A DNA stretch of 64,000 nt from Chromobacterium haemolyticum DSM 19808 (lineage in GTDB: Bacteria > Pseudomonadota > Gammaproteobacteria > Burkholderiales > Chromobacteriaceae): NCBI RefSeq assembly GCF_000711885.1, contig NZ_JONK01000026.1, positions 1 to 64,000 on the forward strand, read 5' to 3'. The position numbers were made by a program, and so were the translations under genes. Below the pieces are notes generated by a model. It had not been told where the DNA came from, ran no database searches, and was given only the letters and a program-made list of their open reading frames with translations. Positions 8,738-17,480 of the stretch are shown here, piece by piece; within the stretch, counting starts at the first letter, position 1, and each line of letters begins with the position of its first letter.

Positions 8738-9916
8738 TTACACCGCCTGCATCAGCGCCTGAATGGTCTGGTTTTCGGTGGAAATCACCTTGGTGTTGGC
8801 CTGGTAATTGCGCTGCGCGGTCATCAGATCCACCAGTTCGGAGGTCATGTCCACATTGGACTGCTCCAGGGTGAAAGCCAGCAAATTGCCGGACAGGCCT
8901 GCGCCCGGGCGCGAGTAGACCGCGGTGCCGGAGCCGGCGGTTTCCACCCAGCTGGTCTGCGAGGTGGCTTGCAGCGCGGATTCGTTAGGGAAGTTGGCGA
9001 TGGCCAAGGTGCCCACCACCTGCTTCTGGCCGTTGCTGTAAGCCGCCACCACGTCGCCGTTGTCGTTCAGGCTGGTGCCAGTCATCGAGCCGGACGCGTA
9101 GCCGTTGCTGGCGTTCAGGGTCTGGCTGCTTTCGCCGGCAAACTGGGTGGTGCCGGTGTAATCCAGGTTCACCGCCAGCGGGGAGGCGCCGGGAGGCGTC
9201 CCCAGGTCCAGCGCCACCGGCGCGGTGGGGCTGGTCAGCTTGCCGTCGGTGTCGAATGTGAGCGTTGCGGTGGTGGGCTGATCCTTGCCGTCCAGCGTGT
9301 AGTGCACGGTGATGGTGTTCGGCCCGGTCTTGCAGAAGTACTGGGTCAGGTTGAGCTTATTGCCCAGGGAATCGTAAACCGTGGACACCGCCGAGCTGTT
9401 GAAGGTGTTCTGCGACTTGTCGAACGGCACGGTCTGCACACTCCAACCGGCCGACATATTGCCGACGTATTGCAGCTTGTCGCTGGCCTTGGCCGGGATG
9501 TTGCCGTTGGGGATCTTGATGTCCCCAAAGGCGCCCAGCGCATTGCCGTCGGCCTTGCCGTAGCCCTGTACGCGACGGTTGAATCCGTCCACCAGGTAGC
9601 CATCCTTGTCCGCGGTGAAGATGCCGACGCGCGAATAAGCCATGCCGCCGTTCAGATCGCGGCTGACGAAGAAGCCGCGGCCGTCGATGGCGGCGTCCAA
9701 CGGACGGCCGGTGCGCACGGTGTTGCCGTTGCGCGCCATGTTCTGACTGTGGCCGACCACTTCCACCCCCATCGGCTGCGCGCCGGCGTAGGCCGCGGAA
9801 AAACTGGTGCGGCTGGACTTGAAGCCGTAGGTGCCGGTGTTGGCGATGTTGTTACTGATATTGCCCAGTTGGTTGTTGACGGCGTTGATGCCGGACAAAG
9901 CAATGTCGAAACTCAT
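8738..9916 (-). CDS. flgE: flagellar hook protein FlgE
   Basis: A 392-residue hook subunit. The N-terminus MSFDIALSGINAVNNQLGNI continues with SNNIANTGTYGFKSSRTSF. The Ser/Thr/Ala/Asn-rich centre is typical of hook proteins, and the C-terminus has SELVDLMTAQRNYQANTKVI. It forms the flexible hook under the FlgD cap, encoded directly upstream. Length is near that of Salmonella FlgE (403). Confidence 0.97.
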   Translation of the reverse strand: MSFDIALSGINAVNNQLGNISNNIANTGTYGFKSSRTSFSAAYAGAQPMGVEVVGHSQNMARNGNTVRTGRPLDAAIDGRGFFVSRDLNGGMAYSRVGIFTADKDGYLVDGFNRRVQGYGKADGNALGAFGDIKIPNGNIPAKASDKLQYVGNMSAGWSVQTVPFDKSQNTFNSSAVSTVYDSLGNKLNLTQYFCKTGPNTITVHYTLDGKDQPTTATLTFDTDGKLTSPTAPVALDLGTPPGASPLAVNLDYTGTTQFAGESSQTLNASNGYASGSMTGTSLNDNGDVVAAYSNGQKQVVGTLAIANFPNESALQATSQTSWVETAGSGTAVYSRPGAGLSGNLLAFTLEQSNVDMTSELVDLMTAQRNYQANTKVISTENQTIQALMQAV

Positions 9917-9953
9917 GGTCGCTCCAAAGTTTTAGGTGTCTTGAATCGGCGCT

Positions 9954-10640
9954 TCAGGCCTGGGTCTTGCCCAGCAAACGAGTAATGGCGGAAGCGGGGA
10001 ATTCGCCCAGGCCGGCCAGTGTCAGCGTAGGCTCGCCGCCGTTGATGGGCAGGCGCACGCCGGACACGGTAGCCTGCATTTCAAGCCCGGCCTTGGACTT
10101 GGACGCAGTGCGCACTTCCAGTTTGTAATCGCCGTCCACCAGGCCGTGCTTGCTTGGGTCCACGCTGAAATCGAACTCGCCTGCAGGACGCTTGCCCAGC
10201 TCGATCACGGTCTCCTTGCCCCCCGCATCGGTCAGCACCAGCGACACCTGCTGCTCTTCGCCGGACAGGGTCACGCGGCCGGACAAGGCGTCCTTGCCGC
10301 TCAGGTGCGCCTGATCGGCCTGCACCAGCACCTGGCGTCCCACTTGCGAGCCCAGCGACACGCCCTGCAGCTCGCGCAACATCAGCGCGTTGCCCTGCAG
10401 TTGCTTGAGCATGTCGGCGGAGCTCTTCATCTGGCTCATCTGCGCCAGTTGGCTGACGAACTGCGAAGCGTCGGTGGGGTCCAGCGGGTTCTGGTTCTGG
10501 ATCTGAGCCAGCAGCAGCTTCATGAACATATCGTCCATGCCGGGATTTTGTCCGGCGGCCGGCGCCACGCCCGGAGGATTGGCGCCGTTGGAGGCGGCGG
10601 ACTGGTTCTGCTGTCCGTTTTGCGCGGCGTTCACGCTCAT
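9954..10640 (-). CDS. flgD: flagellar hook-capping scaffold protein FlgD
   Basis: A 228-residue protein. After a Gln/Asn/Ala-rich N-terminus comes the FlgD signature MKLLLAQIQNQNPLDPTDAS, then QFVSQLAQMSQMKSSADM. A C-terminal beta domain follows (Ig/tudor-like in known FlgD structures). It caps the growing hook and is discarded when the hook is complete. The start overlaps the flgC stop by 4 nt. Confidence 0.96.
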   Translation of the reverse strand: MSVNAAQNGQQNQSAASNGANPPGVAPAAGQNPGMDDMFMKLLLAQIQNQNPLDPTDASQFVSQLAQMSQMKSSADMLKQLQGNALMLRELQGVSLGSQVGRQVLVQADQAHLSGKDALSGRVTLSGEEQQVSLVLTDAGGKETVIELGKRPAGEFDFSVDPSKHGLVDGDYKLEVRTASKSKAGLEMQATVSGVRLPINGGEPTLTLAGLGEFPASAITRLLGKTQA

Positions 10641-11062
10641 GCGTTGTCTCCCAGTTTCAGCAGGTCCTGCTGCATGCCCTTGACTCGGGCCAGCACTTCC
10701 ACATTGGTCTGGAACGCGCGCGAGGCCGACAGCATGTCGGTCATCTCTTCCACCGCGTTCACATTGGAATAGAAAACATTGCCGTCGGCGTCGGCCAGCG
10801 GATTGCCCGGTTCGTGCGCCTTGCGCACCGGCTCCTGGTTCTGCACCACGTCCAACACCCCCACGCTGGCGCCTCGCCAGCCGTCGAAGCCGTCGCCGCC
10901 GCGGTACTGAGTGGCGAACACCGGCTTGCGGGAACGATAGGCGGCCTGCTCGCTGCCGGCGGCGGTATCTGCGTTGGCCAGGTTGCTGGCCACCGTGTTG
11001 AGACGCACCGTCTGCGCCGTCATGGCGGAGCCGGCGATGCGGGAAATATCGCGAAAGGACAT
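10637..11062 (-). CDS. flgC: flagellar proximal rod protein FlgC
   Basis: A 141-residue axial protein starting MSFRDISRIAGSAMTAQTVR with VASNLANADTAAGSEQAAYR. It contains NPLADADGNVFYSNVNAVEE and ends with the usual helix (ARVKGMQQDLLKLGDNA). It forms the proximal rod with FlgB and FlgF. It begins 3 nt after the flgB stop, consistent with co-translation. Confidence 0.96.
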   Translation of the reverse strand: MSFRDISRIAGSAMTAQTVRLNTVASNLANADTAAGSEQAAYRSRKPVFATQYRGGDGFDGWRGASVGVLDVVQNQEPVRKAHEPGNPLADADGNVFYSNVNAVEEMTDMLSASRAFQTNVEVLARVKGMQQDLLKLGDNA

Positions 11063-11065
11063 GGC

Positions 11066-11425
11066 TTACTGACCTGCTATCACTTTGGCCAGCCCGCGGA
11101 ACTTCATGTTCAGGAAGGCGAGGCTGGTCTGGAATTCGGAAACGTTCTGCGCGAACTCGGCCTGCTCCACGCCCAGTTCCACGGTATTGCCGTCGCGCGC
11201 GGGATGGTTGGGCAGCCGGTATTGCAATTCACCGGACGGCGAATCCAGCGGAAACGCCGCGTCGTCCGCCGAAGCGGCCAAGGCTGTTTTGAAGTCGATG
11301 TCTCGCGCCTGATAGCCGGGCGTGTTCTCGTTGGCGATGTTGGACGCCAGAATGCGGGTGCGCTCCGCCCTCAACTGCAAGGCAGCAGGGTGGACGCTCA
11401 ATGCCTTATCAAGGTGCAAACCCAT
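11066..11425 (-). CDS. flgB: flagellar proximal rod protein FlgB
   Basis: A 119-residue rod protein, the first gene of the minus-strand flg operon. It shows RILASNIANENTPGYQARDI and a C-terminal NMKFRGLAKVIAGQ helix. Slightly shorter than E. coli FlgB (138). The 135 nt between flgB and the divergent flgA must hold both promoters; I could not assign a convincing sigma-54 or sigma-28 site there. Confidence 0.95.
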   Translation of the reverse strand: MGLHLDKALSVHPAALQLRAERTRILASNIANENTPGYQARDIDFKTALAASADDAAFPLDSPSGELQYRLPNHPARDGNTVELGVEQAEFAQNVSEFQTSLAFLNMKFRGLAKVIAGQ

Positions 11426-11560
11426 TGCCTAGACCCATGCGGTTCTCTACCATGTTTAAACATCGGCTATCTAATTCACATTAAATGGCCGCTCGATTGA
11501 AAAGCGATACTAATAACCGCACCCTCTCGCGTATACGGGATAATTACCAAGTCATCTTTA

Positions 11561-12277
11561 ATGGGAATTTTCACACCCCCTCGGCATCAAGCCGCGCCGC
11601 TATTGGCTGCGCTGCTCATTCTGACCAGCGTTCCGGCGCTGGCGACCCCCTATCCGGCCGCCGCCGCGGTGGAGCAGACCGCGCGCGCGCTGCTGCTGAA
11701 AAAACTGGAAAAAGCCGGCCTGGAAGCGGCCCGCGTCAACGTCAAAGCACTGCCGCCGCGCGGCTTCAACGCCCCGCCCTGCCCCGAACCGGTGCGCGTC
11801 GCCGCGCTGGATGAACGCGCGCCCAGCCGCATGCGGCTGCAGGCGCGCTGCGACGCCGCCGGCTGGGACGCGGAATTCATCGTCCGCGCCGAGATCAGCG
11901 CCCGCGTGGCGGTGGCGGCGCGCGACATCCCGGCGCGCAGCCTGCTGGACGCCGGCGACATAGAATGGCAGGAGCGCCCGGTGCTGGACCCGGCCGACAT
12001 GGTGGGCGCCAAGACCAAGCTGGAAGGCTTGAGCAACCGCACCGCGCTGCGCCAGGGCCAGCCGCTGCGGCTCAAGGCGCTGGAAGCCAGCCTGCTGGTC
12101 AAGCGCGGCGAAGAAGTGCGCATCGTGGCGCGCCATAGCGGCATCGAGGTAGTCGCCGCCGGCGAGGCGCTGGGCAACGGCCGCCAGGGCGAAATCATCC
12201 GCGTGCGCAACAGCGCCACCGGCAAGGTGATCCGCGCCCGCGCCAGTCAGCCGGGCGAGGTCAACCCGGTGGACTAA
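11561..12277 (+). CDS. flgA: flagellar P-ring assembly chaperone FlgA
   Basis: A 238-residue protein with a signal peptide (cleavage probably after SVPALA, near residue 28). Its C-terminal SAF domain is visible in VAARDIPARSLLDAGDIEWQ and LLVKRGEEVRIVARHSGIEV. In the periplasm FlgA helps FlgI assemble the P ring. It is divergent from flgB, as in many proteobacteria, and ends at a terminator. No flgM or flgN follows it. Confidence 0.94.
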   Translation: MGIFTPPRHQAAPLLAALLILTSVPALATPYPAAAAVEQTARALLLKKLEKAGLEAARVNVKALPPRGFNAPPCPEPVRVAALDERAPSRMRLQARCDAAGWDAEFIVRAEISARVAVAARDIPARSLLDAGDIEWQERPVLDPADMVGAKTKLEGLSNRTALRQGQPLRLKALEASLLVKRGEEVRIVARHSGIEVVAAGEALGNGRQGEIIRVRNSATGKVIRARASQPGEVNPVD

Positions 12278-12284
12278 ACACGAG

Positions 12285-12309
12285 AAAAGCCCCAAACAGG
12301 GGCTTTTTC
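12285..12309. terminator. bidirectional intrinsic terminator between flgA and the GST gene
   Basis: AAAAGCCCC and GGGGCTTTTT form a stem with a short A-rich loop. The 3' T-run is on the plus strand and the 5' A-run serves the minus strand. It lies between the convergent ends of flgA and the glutathione transferase gene. Confidence 0.85.
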
Positions 12310-12338
12310 TTGCGAGGGCGAACGCCCCTGGAAACGGC

Positions 12339-13043
12339 TTACGATCTTGCAGGAATCGTCAGCCCGCGCTGCACCGCCGGCCGCGCCAGGAAGGCGTCCA
12401 ATACGCGCGTTACCTGCGGGAAGTCCGCAATCGACACCAGTTCGCCGGCCTCGTAAAAACCAATCAGATTGCGCACCCAGGGGAAGATGGCGATGTCGGC
12501 GATGCCGTACTCCTCGCCCATCACCCACTGGCGGCCGCTCAAGCGTTGATCCAGCACCGCCAGCAGGCGGCGTGCCTCGTTCACGTAACGGTCGCGCGGA
12601 CGTTTGTCTTCGTAATCCTTGCCGGCGAACTTATGAAAGAAGCCCACCTGTCCAAACATCGGACCAATCCCGCCCATCTGGAACATCAGCCACTGTATGG
12701 CCTCGTAGCGCGCGGCGGGATCGGATGGCAACAGCCGGCCGCTCTTCTCCGCCAGATACAGCAGGATGGCGCCGGATTCGAACAAGGCTAGCGGCTTTCC
12801 GCCCGGGCCGGCCGGATCGAGAATGGCGGGAATCTTGTTATTGGGGTTCAGCGACAGGAATTCCGGCGACAACTGATCGTTGCTGTCGAAGCTGACCAGA
12901 TGCGCCTCGTAAGGCAGGCCGGTTTCTTCCAGCATGATGGACGCCTTGACTCCGTTGGGCGTGGTCAGCGAATACAGTTGGATACGGTCCGGATATTGCG
13001 CCGGCCATTTTCGGGTAATGGGAAAGGCGGATAAATCACTCAT
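12339..13043 (-). CDS. glutathione S-transferase, YfcG/YghU-like
   Basis: A 234-residue GST. The N-terminal thioredoxin-fold domain (about 20-105) contains LYSLTTPNGVKASIMLEETG, the cis-Pro loop NNKIPAILDP, and the glutathione gamma-glutamate binding ESGAILLYLAEK. An all-helical domain follows, with VMGEEYGIADIAIFPWV. The TPN motif and the sequence VSFDSNDQLSPEFLSLNPNN resemble the Nu-class disulfide-bond reductases YfcG and YghU rather than classical conjugating enzymes. Cytosolic and probably monocistronic; the substrate is unknown. Confidence 0.88.
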   Translation of the reverse strand: MSDLSAFPITRKWPAQYPDRIQLYSLTTPNGVKASIMLEETGLPYEAHLVSFDSNDQLSPEFLSLNPNNKIPAILDPAGPGGKPLALFESGAILLYLAEKSGRLLPSDPAARYEAIQWLMFQMGGIGPMFGQVGFFHKFAGKDYEDKRPRDRYVNEARRLLAVLDQRLSGRQWVMGEEYGIADIAIFPWVRNLIGFYEAGELVSIADFPQVTRVLDAFLARPAVQRGLTIPARS

Positions 13044-13313
13044 ACGCGCTCCATGAGTTGGCGGGTGGCTTGCGCGCCCATGATAAGCCCGGTTTTTGCA
13101 TTTGTCTTAAATCAGCCATTAATCAATGGCGAGACCTTGTTGACGCCACGGCTGGATACACCGTTCATCCGTGTCCATGGCTAACGCCGCCCAGCGATAA
13201 AACATTCATGCAAAAATAAATTTCTCTTCCAAATGATATGGAATGTATTAGTTTGAAATGAGCTTGGCGTGCTCCACTGGCACTCCTGGATGGCAATTAC
13301 TATGGAGGCAGCC

Positions 13314-14642
13314 ATGCCCTTTTTTTCTGGAAAACTCAAGGAGCAGCTCAACGAGCTGACCGGCCAGCTGGACGACCTGCGCGGCATGCTGTCCGCCATC
13401 GACCGTTCGATGGCGATGATACAGTTCACTCCCGACGGCATCGTCACCAACGTCAACGAGAACTTCCTGCGCACCATGGCTTACCAGCGCGAGGAAGTCA
13501 TCGGCAAGCACCATCGGATATTCTGCGACAAGAACTACGTATCCAGTCCCGCTTACGCCGAGTTCTGGCAAAAACTGAAGCGCGGCGAACCGGTCAACGG
13601 CCGCTTCAGCCGCTTTGCGAAGAACGGCGAGGAAATCTGGCTGGAAGCCAGCTACACACCGATACTGTCCAGCGACGGCCAGGTCTGCGGCGTGGTCAAG
13701 GTGGCGTCCGATATCTCCGAACAAGTGCACAGAGAGCAAAACGATCAGGCCATCCGCCTGGCCATCAGCCGCTCCATGGCTCAGATCGAGTTTGATCTGG
13801 ACGGCAACATCCAGGACGCCAACGAGAATTTCCTCAACACCTTCGGTTATACGCTGGCTGAAATCCGCGGCAGGCACCACCGCATGCTCTGCGACGCCGA
13901 CTACGCCGCCAGCCCCGACTACGCGGAGTTCTGGCGCCAGTTGCGCCAGGGCAAGTTTTTCCAGGGCCAGTTCAAGCGCCTGAGCAAAAACGGGCAAACC
14001 ATCTGGCTGGAGGCGACTTACAACCCGGTATACGACCTTAACGGCAAGCCGGTGCGGGTGGTCAAGTTCGCCCAGGACATCACCCGTCGGGTACAGCAAC
14101 TGCAGGCCCAGGCGGAAAACGCTCAATCGGCGGTGGAAGTCTCGGTCAACACCGAACAACTATCGGTCAAGGGCAGCGCGGTGCTGGAACAGGCCGCCAC
14201 CGAAATCACCAAAGTGGCGTCCAGCGTGGAAAGCTCCTCCATCATCATCACCAAGCTGGGCGACAGCTCCGGTCAGATCGGCACCATCATCAGCACCATC
14301 AGCGAGATCGCCGACCAAACCAATCTCTTGGCCTTGAACGCGGCGATCGAGGCGGCGCGCGCCGGCGAGATGGGCCGCGGCTTCGCCGTGGTGGCCGATG
14401 AGGTGCGCAAGCTGGCCGAGCGCACCAGCCAATCCACCGGCGAGATATCCGGCATCGTGCGCAGCATCCAGGAGGACTCCAAGTCCGCCATTTCCTCCAT
14501 GCAACAGGTGCGCGGCCTGGCCGACACCAGCCTGCAGTTGTCCGAACAGGCGCGCGATTCCATCGCCGAGATCCGCGCCGGCGCCAAGGAAGTGGTGCAA
14601 GTGGTGCGCGATGTATCGGAGCTGCTGCAGCAGCGGGCTTGA
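13314..14642 (+). CDS. soluble double-PAS methyl-accepting chemoreceptor (BdlA-like)
   Basis: A 442-residue protein with two tandem PAS domains (about 30-140 and 150-265). They share the pattern [20 protein letters not shown] / [20 protein letters not shown]. An MCP signalling domain follows with the hairpin tip [20 protein letters not shown]. There is no transmembrane segment, so it is a cytoplasmic receptor; the layout is that of Pseudomonas BdlA, a biofilm-dispersal receptor, and of other PAS-PAS-MCP proteins. ATG 13314 is chosen because GGAGG lies 6 nt upstream. The signalling domain is short, so it probably pairs only with matching length-class receptors. Ligand or redox input is unknown. 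Confidence 0.9.
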   Translation: MPFFSGKLKEQLNELTGQLDDLRGMLSAIDRSMAMIQFTPDGIVTNVNENFLRTMAYQREEVIGKHHRIFCDKNYVSSPAYAEFWQKLKRGEPVNGRFSRFAKNGEEIWLEASYTPILSSDGQVCGVVKVASDISEQVHREQNDQAIRLAISRSMAQIEFDLDGNIQDANENFLNTFGYTLAEIRGRHHRMLCDADYAASPDYAEFWRQLRQGKFFQGQFKRLSKNGQTIWLEATYNPVYDLNGKPVRVVKFAQDITRRVQQLQAQAENAQSAVEVSVNTEQLSVKGSAVLEQAATEITKVASSVESSSIIITKLGDSSGQIGTIISTISEIADQTNLLALNAAIEAARAGEMGRGFAVVADEVRKLAERTSQSTGEISGIVRSIQEDSKSAISSMQQVRGLADTSLQLSEQARDSIAEIRAGAKEVVQVVRDVSELLQQRA

Positions 14643-14726
14643 GCCGGGAAAGCCTTGATCCAAATCATGTCCGCGCCGGCCCCGGCGCGGCGATACTGAG
14701 GCGCCCACGCCTTTCCCGAGTTCGCG

Positions 14727-15926
14727 ATGAAACACCCCCGCCCCGCGGCGATGCTGGTTCAGGCGCCGCATCGCGCCGCCTTCCTCCCCGGCATGCTGTT
14801 CGCCATCCTGCTGTTGGCCGCCTGGAGCGCCGAACTGGTCAGCCGCCTGCTCGGCGTCCACGCCGCGCTGGCGGTGCCCTCTTCGCTTGCCCACGGCTTC
14901 CTGATGCTGTTCGGTTTCTTCCCGCTGTTCATGACGGGCTTTCTCTTCACCGCCGGCCCGCGCTGGCTGGGCGTGGAACAGCCCGGCCGCATCGTCTTCG
15001 TCGGCGTGCCGGCGCTGATGGTCGGCGGGCTGCTGTTGTGGTTGGCCGGACTGTGGCGGGGCATGGCCTGGACGCTGACCGGGCACGCCTTGTACACACT
15101 GGGCTTCAGCGGCCTGGCGCTGACTTTCGCTTGCCTGCTGCTGGCCAGCCCGCAGCAGGACCGCCGCCACGCCTGCGCGGTGCTGGCCGCCCTGCTCTGC
15201 GGCACCCTGGCGTTGCTGGCCGGCGCTTACTGGCTGATCTTTCAGGATGGTCAGGCCTGGCTGTGGATGTGCAATCTGGCCTTGTGGGGTTTTCTGTTGC
15301 CCGTGTTCCTCACCGTCTGCCACCGCATGCTGCCCTTCTTCTCCGCCAACGCGTTGCCGCAGCATCAGCCCTGGCGGCCGGGCTGGCTGCTAGCCGCCAT
15401 GCTGGCCGGCTCCCTGGGCCATGGCCTGCTGGACGGCTTCGGCCTGCCCAGTTGGCCGCTGGACGCGGCGCTGGCCGTACTGTTCGCCTATGTCAGCTGG
15501 CGTTGGCGGCTGGCGGCCGCGCTGCGGGTGCGGCTGCTGGGCATGTTACATCTGGCTTTCGCCTGGCTGCCTATCGCTTTCGGCCTGTACGCGCTCAACG
15601 GCTGGCTGGCTTCCCCGCGCCTGGCGCTGGCGGCGTTGCACGCCGTCACCGTCGGCTTCTTTCTGACCATGATGATCGCCTTTGTGTCGCGCGTGACGCT
15701 GGGCCACTCCGGCCAGCCTTTGCAAGCCGGCCCCGGCTTGTGGCGGCTCTATCTGGCCGCGCACTGGTTGGCGCTGACCCGGGTAGCCACTGAAATGCTG
15801 CCCGGCGTCTGGTCCGGCTGGCTGTACGGCGCGGCGGCCATGGGCTGGCTGTTGACGCTGGCGGCCTGGGGCCGCGCTTTCATGCCCAGCTACTGGCGGC
15901 GGCGAGCCGACGGCAAACCGGGTTGA
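14727..15926 (+). CDS. nnrS: NnrS family membrane protein
   Basis: A 399-residue, strongly hydrophobic protein with about 12 predicted membrane helices. It has NnrS-family landmarks: HRAAFLPGMLFAILLLAAW near the start, HGFLMLFGFFPLFMTGFLFT, ARCNxx-like polar breaks, and HAVTVGFFLTMMIAFVSRVT followed by LGHSGQPL. NnrS proteins are heme- and copper-containing membrane proteins induced by nitric oxide that relieve nitrosative stress. It stands alone after the chemoreceptor. No NnrR/DNR site was identified. Confidence 0.9.
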   Translation: MKHPRPAAMLVQAPHRAAFLPGMLFAILLLAAWSAELVSRLLGVHAALAVPSSLAHGFLMLFGFFPLFMTGFLFTAGPRWLGVEQPGRIVFVGVPALMVGGLLLWLAGLWRGMAWTLTGHALYTLGFSGLALTFACLLLASPQQDRRHACAVLAALLCGTLALLAGAYWLIFQDGQAWLWMCNLALWGFLLPVFLTVCHRMLPFFSANALPQHQPWRPGWLLAAMLAGSLGHGLLDGFGLPSWPLDAALAVLFAYVSWRWRLAAALRVRLLGMLHLAFAWLPIAFGLYALNGWLASPRLALAALHAVTVGFFLTMMIAFVSRVTLGHSGQPLQAGPGLWRLYLAAHWLALTRVATEMLPGVWSGWLYGAAAMGWLLTLAAWGRAFMPSYWRRRADGKPG

Positions 15927-15935
15927 TCCTCTGAA

Positions 15936-17141
15936 CTAACCTTGTCCGCGTCGACGCAAATACTCGGGCACTTCGTCTGCCGGCATCGGCCAGCCCAGCA
16001 GATAGCCCTGTACGTAATCCACCCCCAAGCGCAGCATCAATCGCAAATCCGTCTCTTCGCCAATGCCTTCCGCCACAACTTGGATATTGCGGTCCTTGGC
16101 CAGCCGGATGGTGGATTCAAGGATTTCTCTCGCCACGCTGTCGCCGGCAGCGCCGGCCACCAGCGCGCGGTCTATCTTGATCGTGCTGACCGGCAGCTCG
16201 CGCAGATATTCCAAACCGTTGTAACCGCAGCCCACATCGTCCAAGGAAACGCGAAAACCGGCCATGCGCAGCCGTATCACGTTTTCCAGCGCCTGATAGA
16301 TGTTTTTGAGCCGCTGGGTTTCAGTCAGCTCCAGCGTCAACAAGGCCGGGGCCATGCCCAATTCTTCGGCCGCCTCGGCCAGGCTGGACGGTAGTTCAGG
16401 GTTACAGAACTGGCTGGCGGTGAGGTTGATCGAGACCCTCAAACCGGACAAGGCCATTTGCCCGCTCCAACGACGATAATCTTCCGCCGCCAAGCGGAAA
16501 ATAGCGAAAAACAAGTCCTCGTCCAGGCCATAATGCTCCAGACCGGGCAAAAACGCGGACGGCTCCAGCAAGCCCAACTCGGGATGATGCCAGCGCGCCA
16601 GCGCCTCCACCCCCATCACTCTCAACAAACCCGGGTCCGCCTGCGGCTGATACCAGGGCAGGATTTCTCCACGCCGCAGCGCCCGCTCCAGCTCCTGCCG
16701 ATCAAACCTCGGCGTAACGCCGTCCCATGCAGGCTTCCGCGCCACCGTCTGCCACAGCTTGCATAATTGCTCCATGGACAAAGGGGTGTTCAAGCTGCCT
16801 ATCACCGGCAGATTGTGAAACGCCGCCACGCGATAAGCGCCCATCAGCATGTCCTTGGACAGCGAGCTGTTGAACACGATGGGCGGCACCGCTTGCAAGT
16901 CGGCCAGATGACGCAGCAGCAGGATGCCGTCCATTCCCGGCATGTTGAGGTCGCTGATCATCAAATCATAGCGATGCCGCTTGAGCTGTTCGAGCGCGCC
17001 GGCGCCGTCGCACGCCTCATCGATGCGCTCGATTCCCACATGGCGCAAAGCCTGGCTCAGGGCGCAGCGTTGCACGTCGTGATCGTCCACGATCAAGACC
17101 CGCATCGGCGCCGGGCAGGGTTTGGAGCTTATAGATTCCAT
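15936..17141 (-). CDS. REC-EAL response regulator, cyclic-di-GMP phosphodiesterase (RocR-like)
   Basis: A 401-residue protein. The N-terminal receiver domain (about 12-125) has acidic DDHD and phospho-acceptor Asp in MISDLNMPGMDG. The EAL domain (about 145-395) has the signature VEALARWHHPELG. The metal and substrate residues known from RocR can all be seen: the INLTA Asn, the ELTET Glu, the LDD Asp pair, the IKID Lys, EGI Glu and QGY Gln. It is therefore predicted active in c-di-GMP hydrolysis. No histidine kinase is adjacent. It is relevant to this window because PelD, encoded further right, responds to the same messenger. Confidence 0.92.
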   Translation of the reverse strand: MESISSKPCPAPMRVLIVDDHDVQRCALSQALRHVGIERIDEACDGAGALEQLKRHRYDLMISDLNMPGMDGILLLRHLADLQAVPPIVFNSSLSKDMLMGAYRVAAFHNLPVIGSLNTPLSMEQLCKLWQTVARKPAWDGVTPRFDRQELERALRRGEILPWYQPQADPGLLRVMGVEALARWHHPELGLLEPSAFLPGLEHYGLDEDLFFAIFRLAAEDYRRWSGQMALSGLRVSINLTASQFCNPELPSSLAEAAEELGMAPALLTLELTETQRLKNIYQALENVIRLRMAGFRVSLDDVGCGYNGLEYLRELPVSTIKIDRALVAGAAGDSVAREILESTIRLAKDRNIQVVAEGIGEETDLRLMLRLGVDYVQGYLLGWPMPADEVPEYLRRRGQG

Positions 17142-17480
17142 GGCATGTTCTCTGTCCCAGTTGGAGCGCTATTCTCCTCAGCCGGCTCCAGCGAAAGAAA
17201 TAGGAAGATGCTGAATCTGCCATGAAATTTTCAGACATGGATTTTCACTTTTATCAAAACCGCATCAAACTTTGCCGCATGACGCTGCGCTTTTGTTCTA
17301 TATCACCATTGGGGGCCACCAAGGCGAAACTTCATCTCAATCAATCAAATAGCGCGGCGAAGAACGGATTTCGCCTGGGTTGACCCGAATTGAATGATCA
17401 CCACCGGCGCCGCTGGCGGACCGTCACGCCGACCCGCCTCCCGCGCCGTTTTCCGGCTACGTCAAGCAGGAGGTCCGGCA
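17142..17480. other. intergenic region between divergent signalling genes
   Basis: Holds the upstream regions of the REC-EAL gene (minus) and the Aer-like receptor (plus). I see no clear terminator, RNA or repeat. The last bases carry the GGAGG ribosome binding site used by the receptor start at 17481. Confidence 0.6.

Noticed and set aside
11455-11490. Possible sigma-28 promoter for flgB (GCCGATGT on the minus strand, TTTAATGT upstream)
   Set aside because: The -35 match is poor and the spacing one short of the usual 11 nt; not strong enough to list as a feature.
14639-15793. A 384-codon plus-strand reading overlapping nnrS in another frame
   Set aside because: It is Arg/Pro/Ala-rich in the manner of out-of-frame reading of GC-rich DNA, while the nnrS frame has a clear family match with membrane helices.
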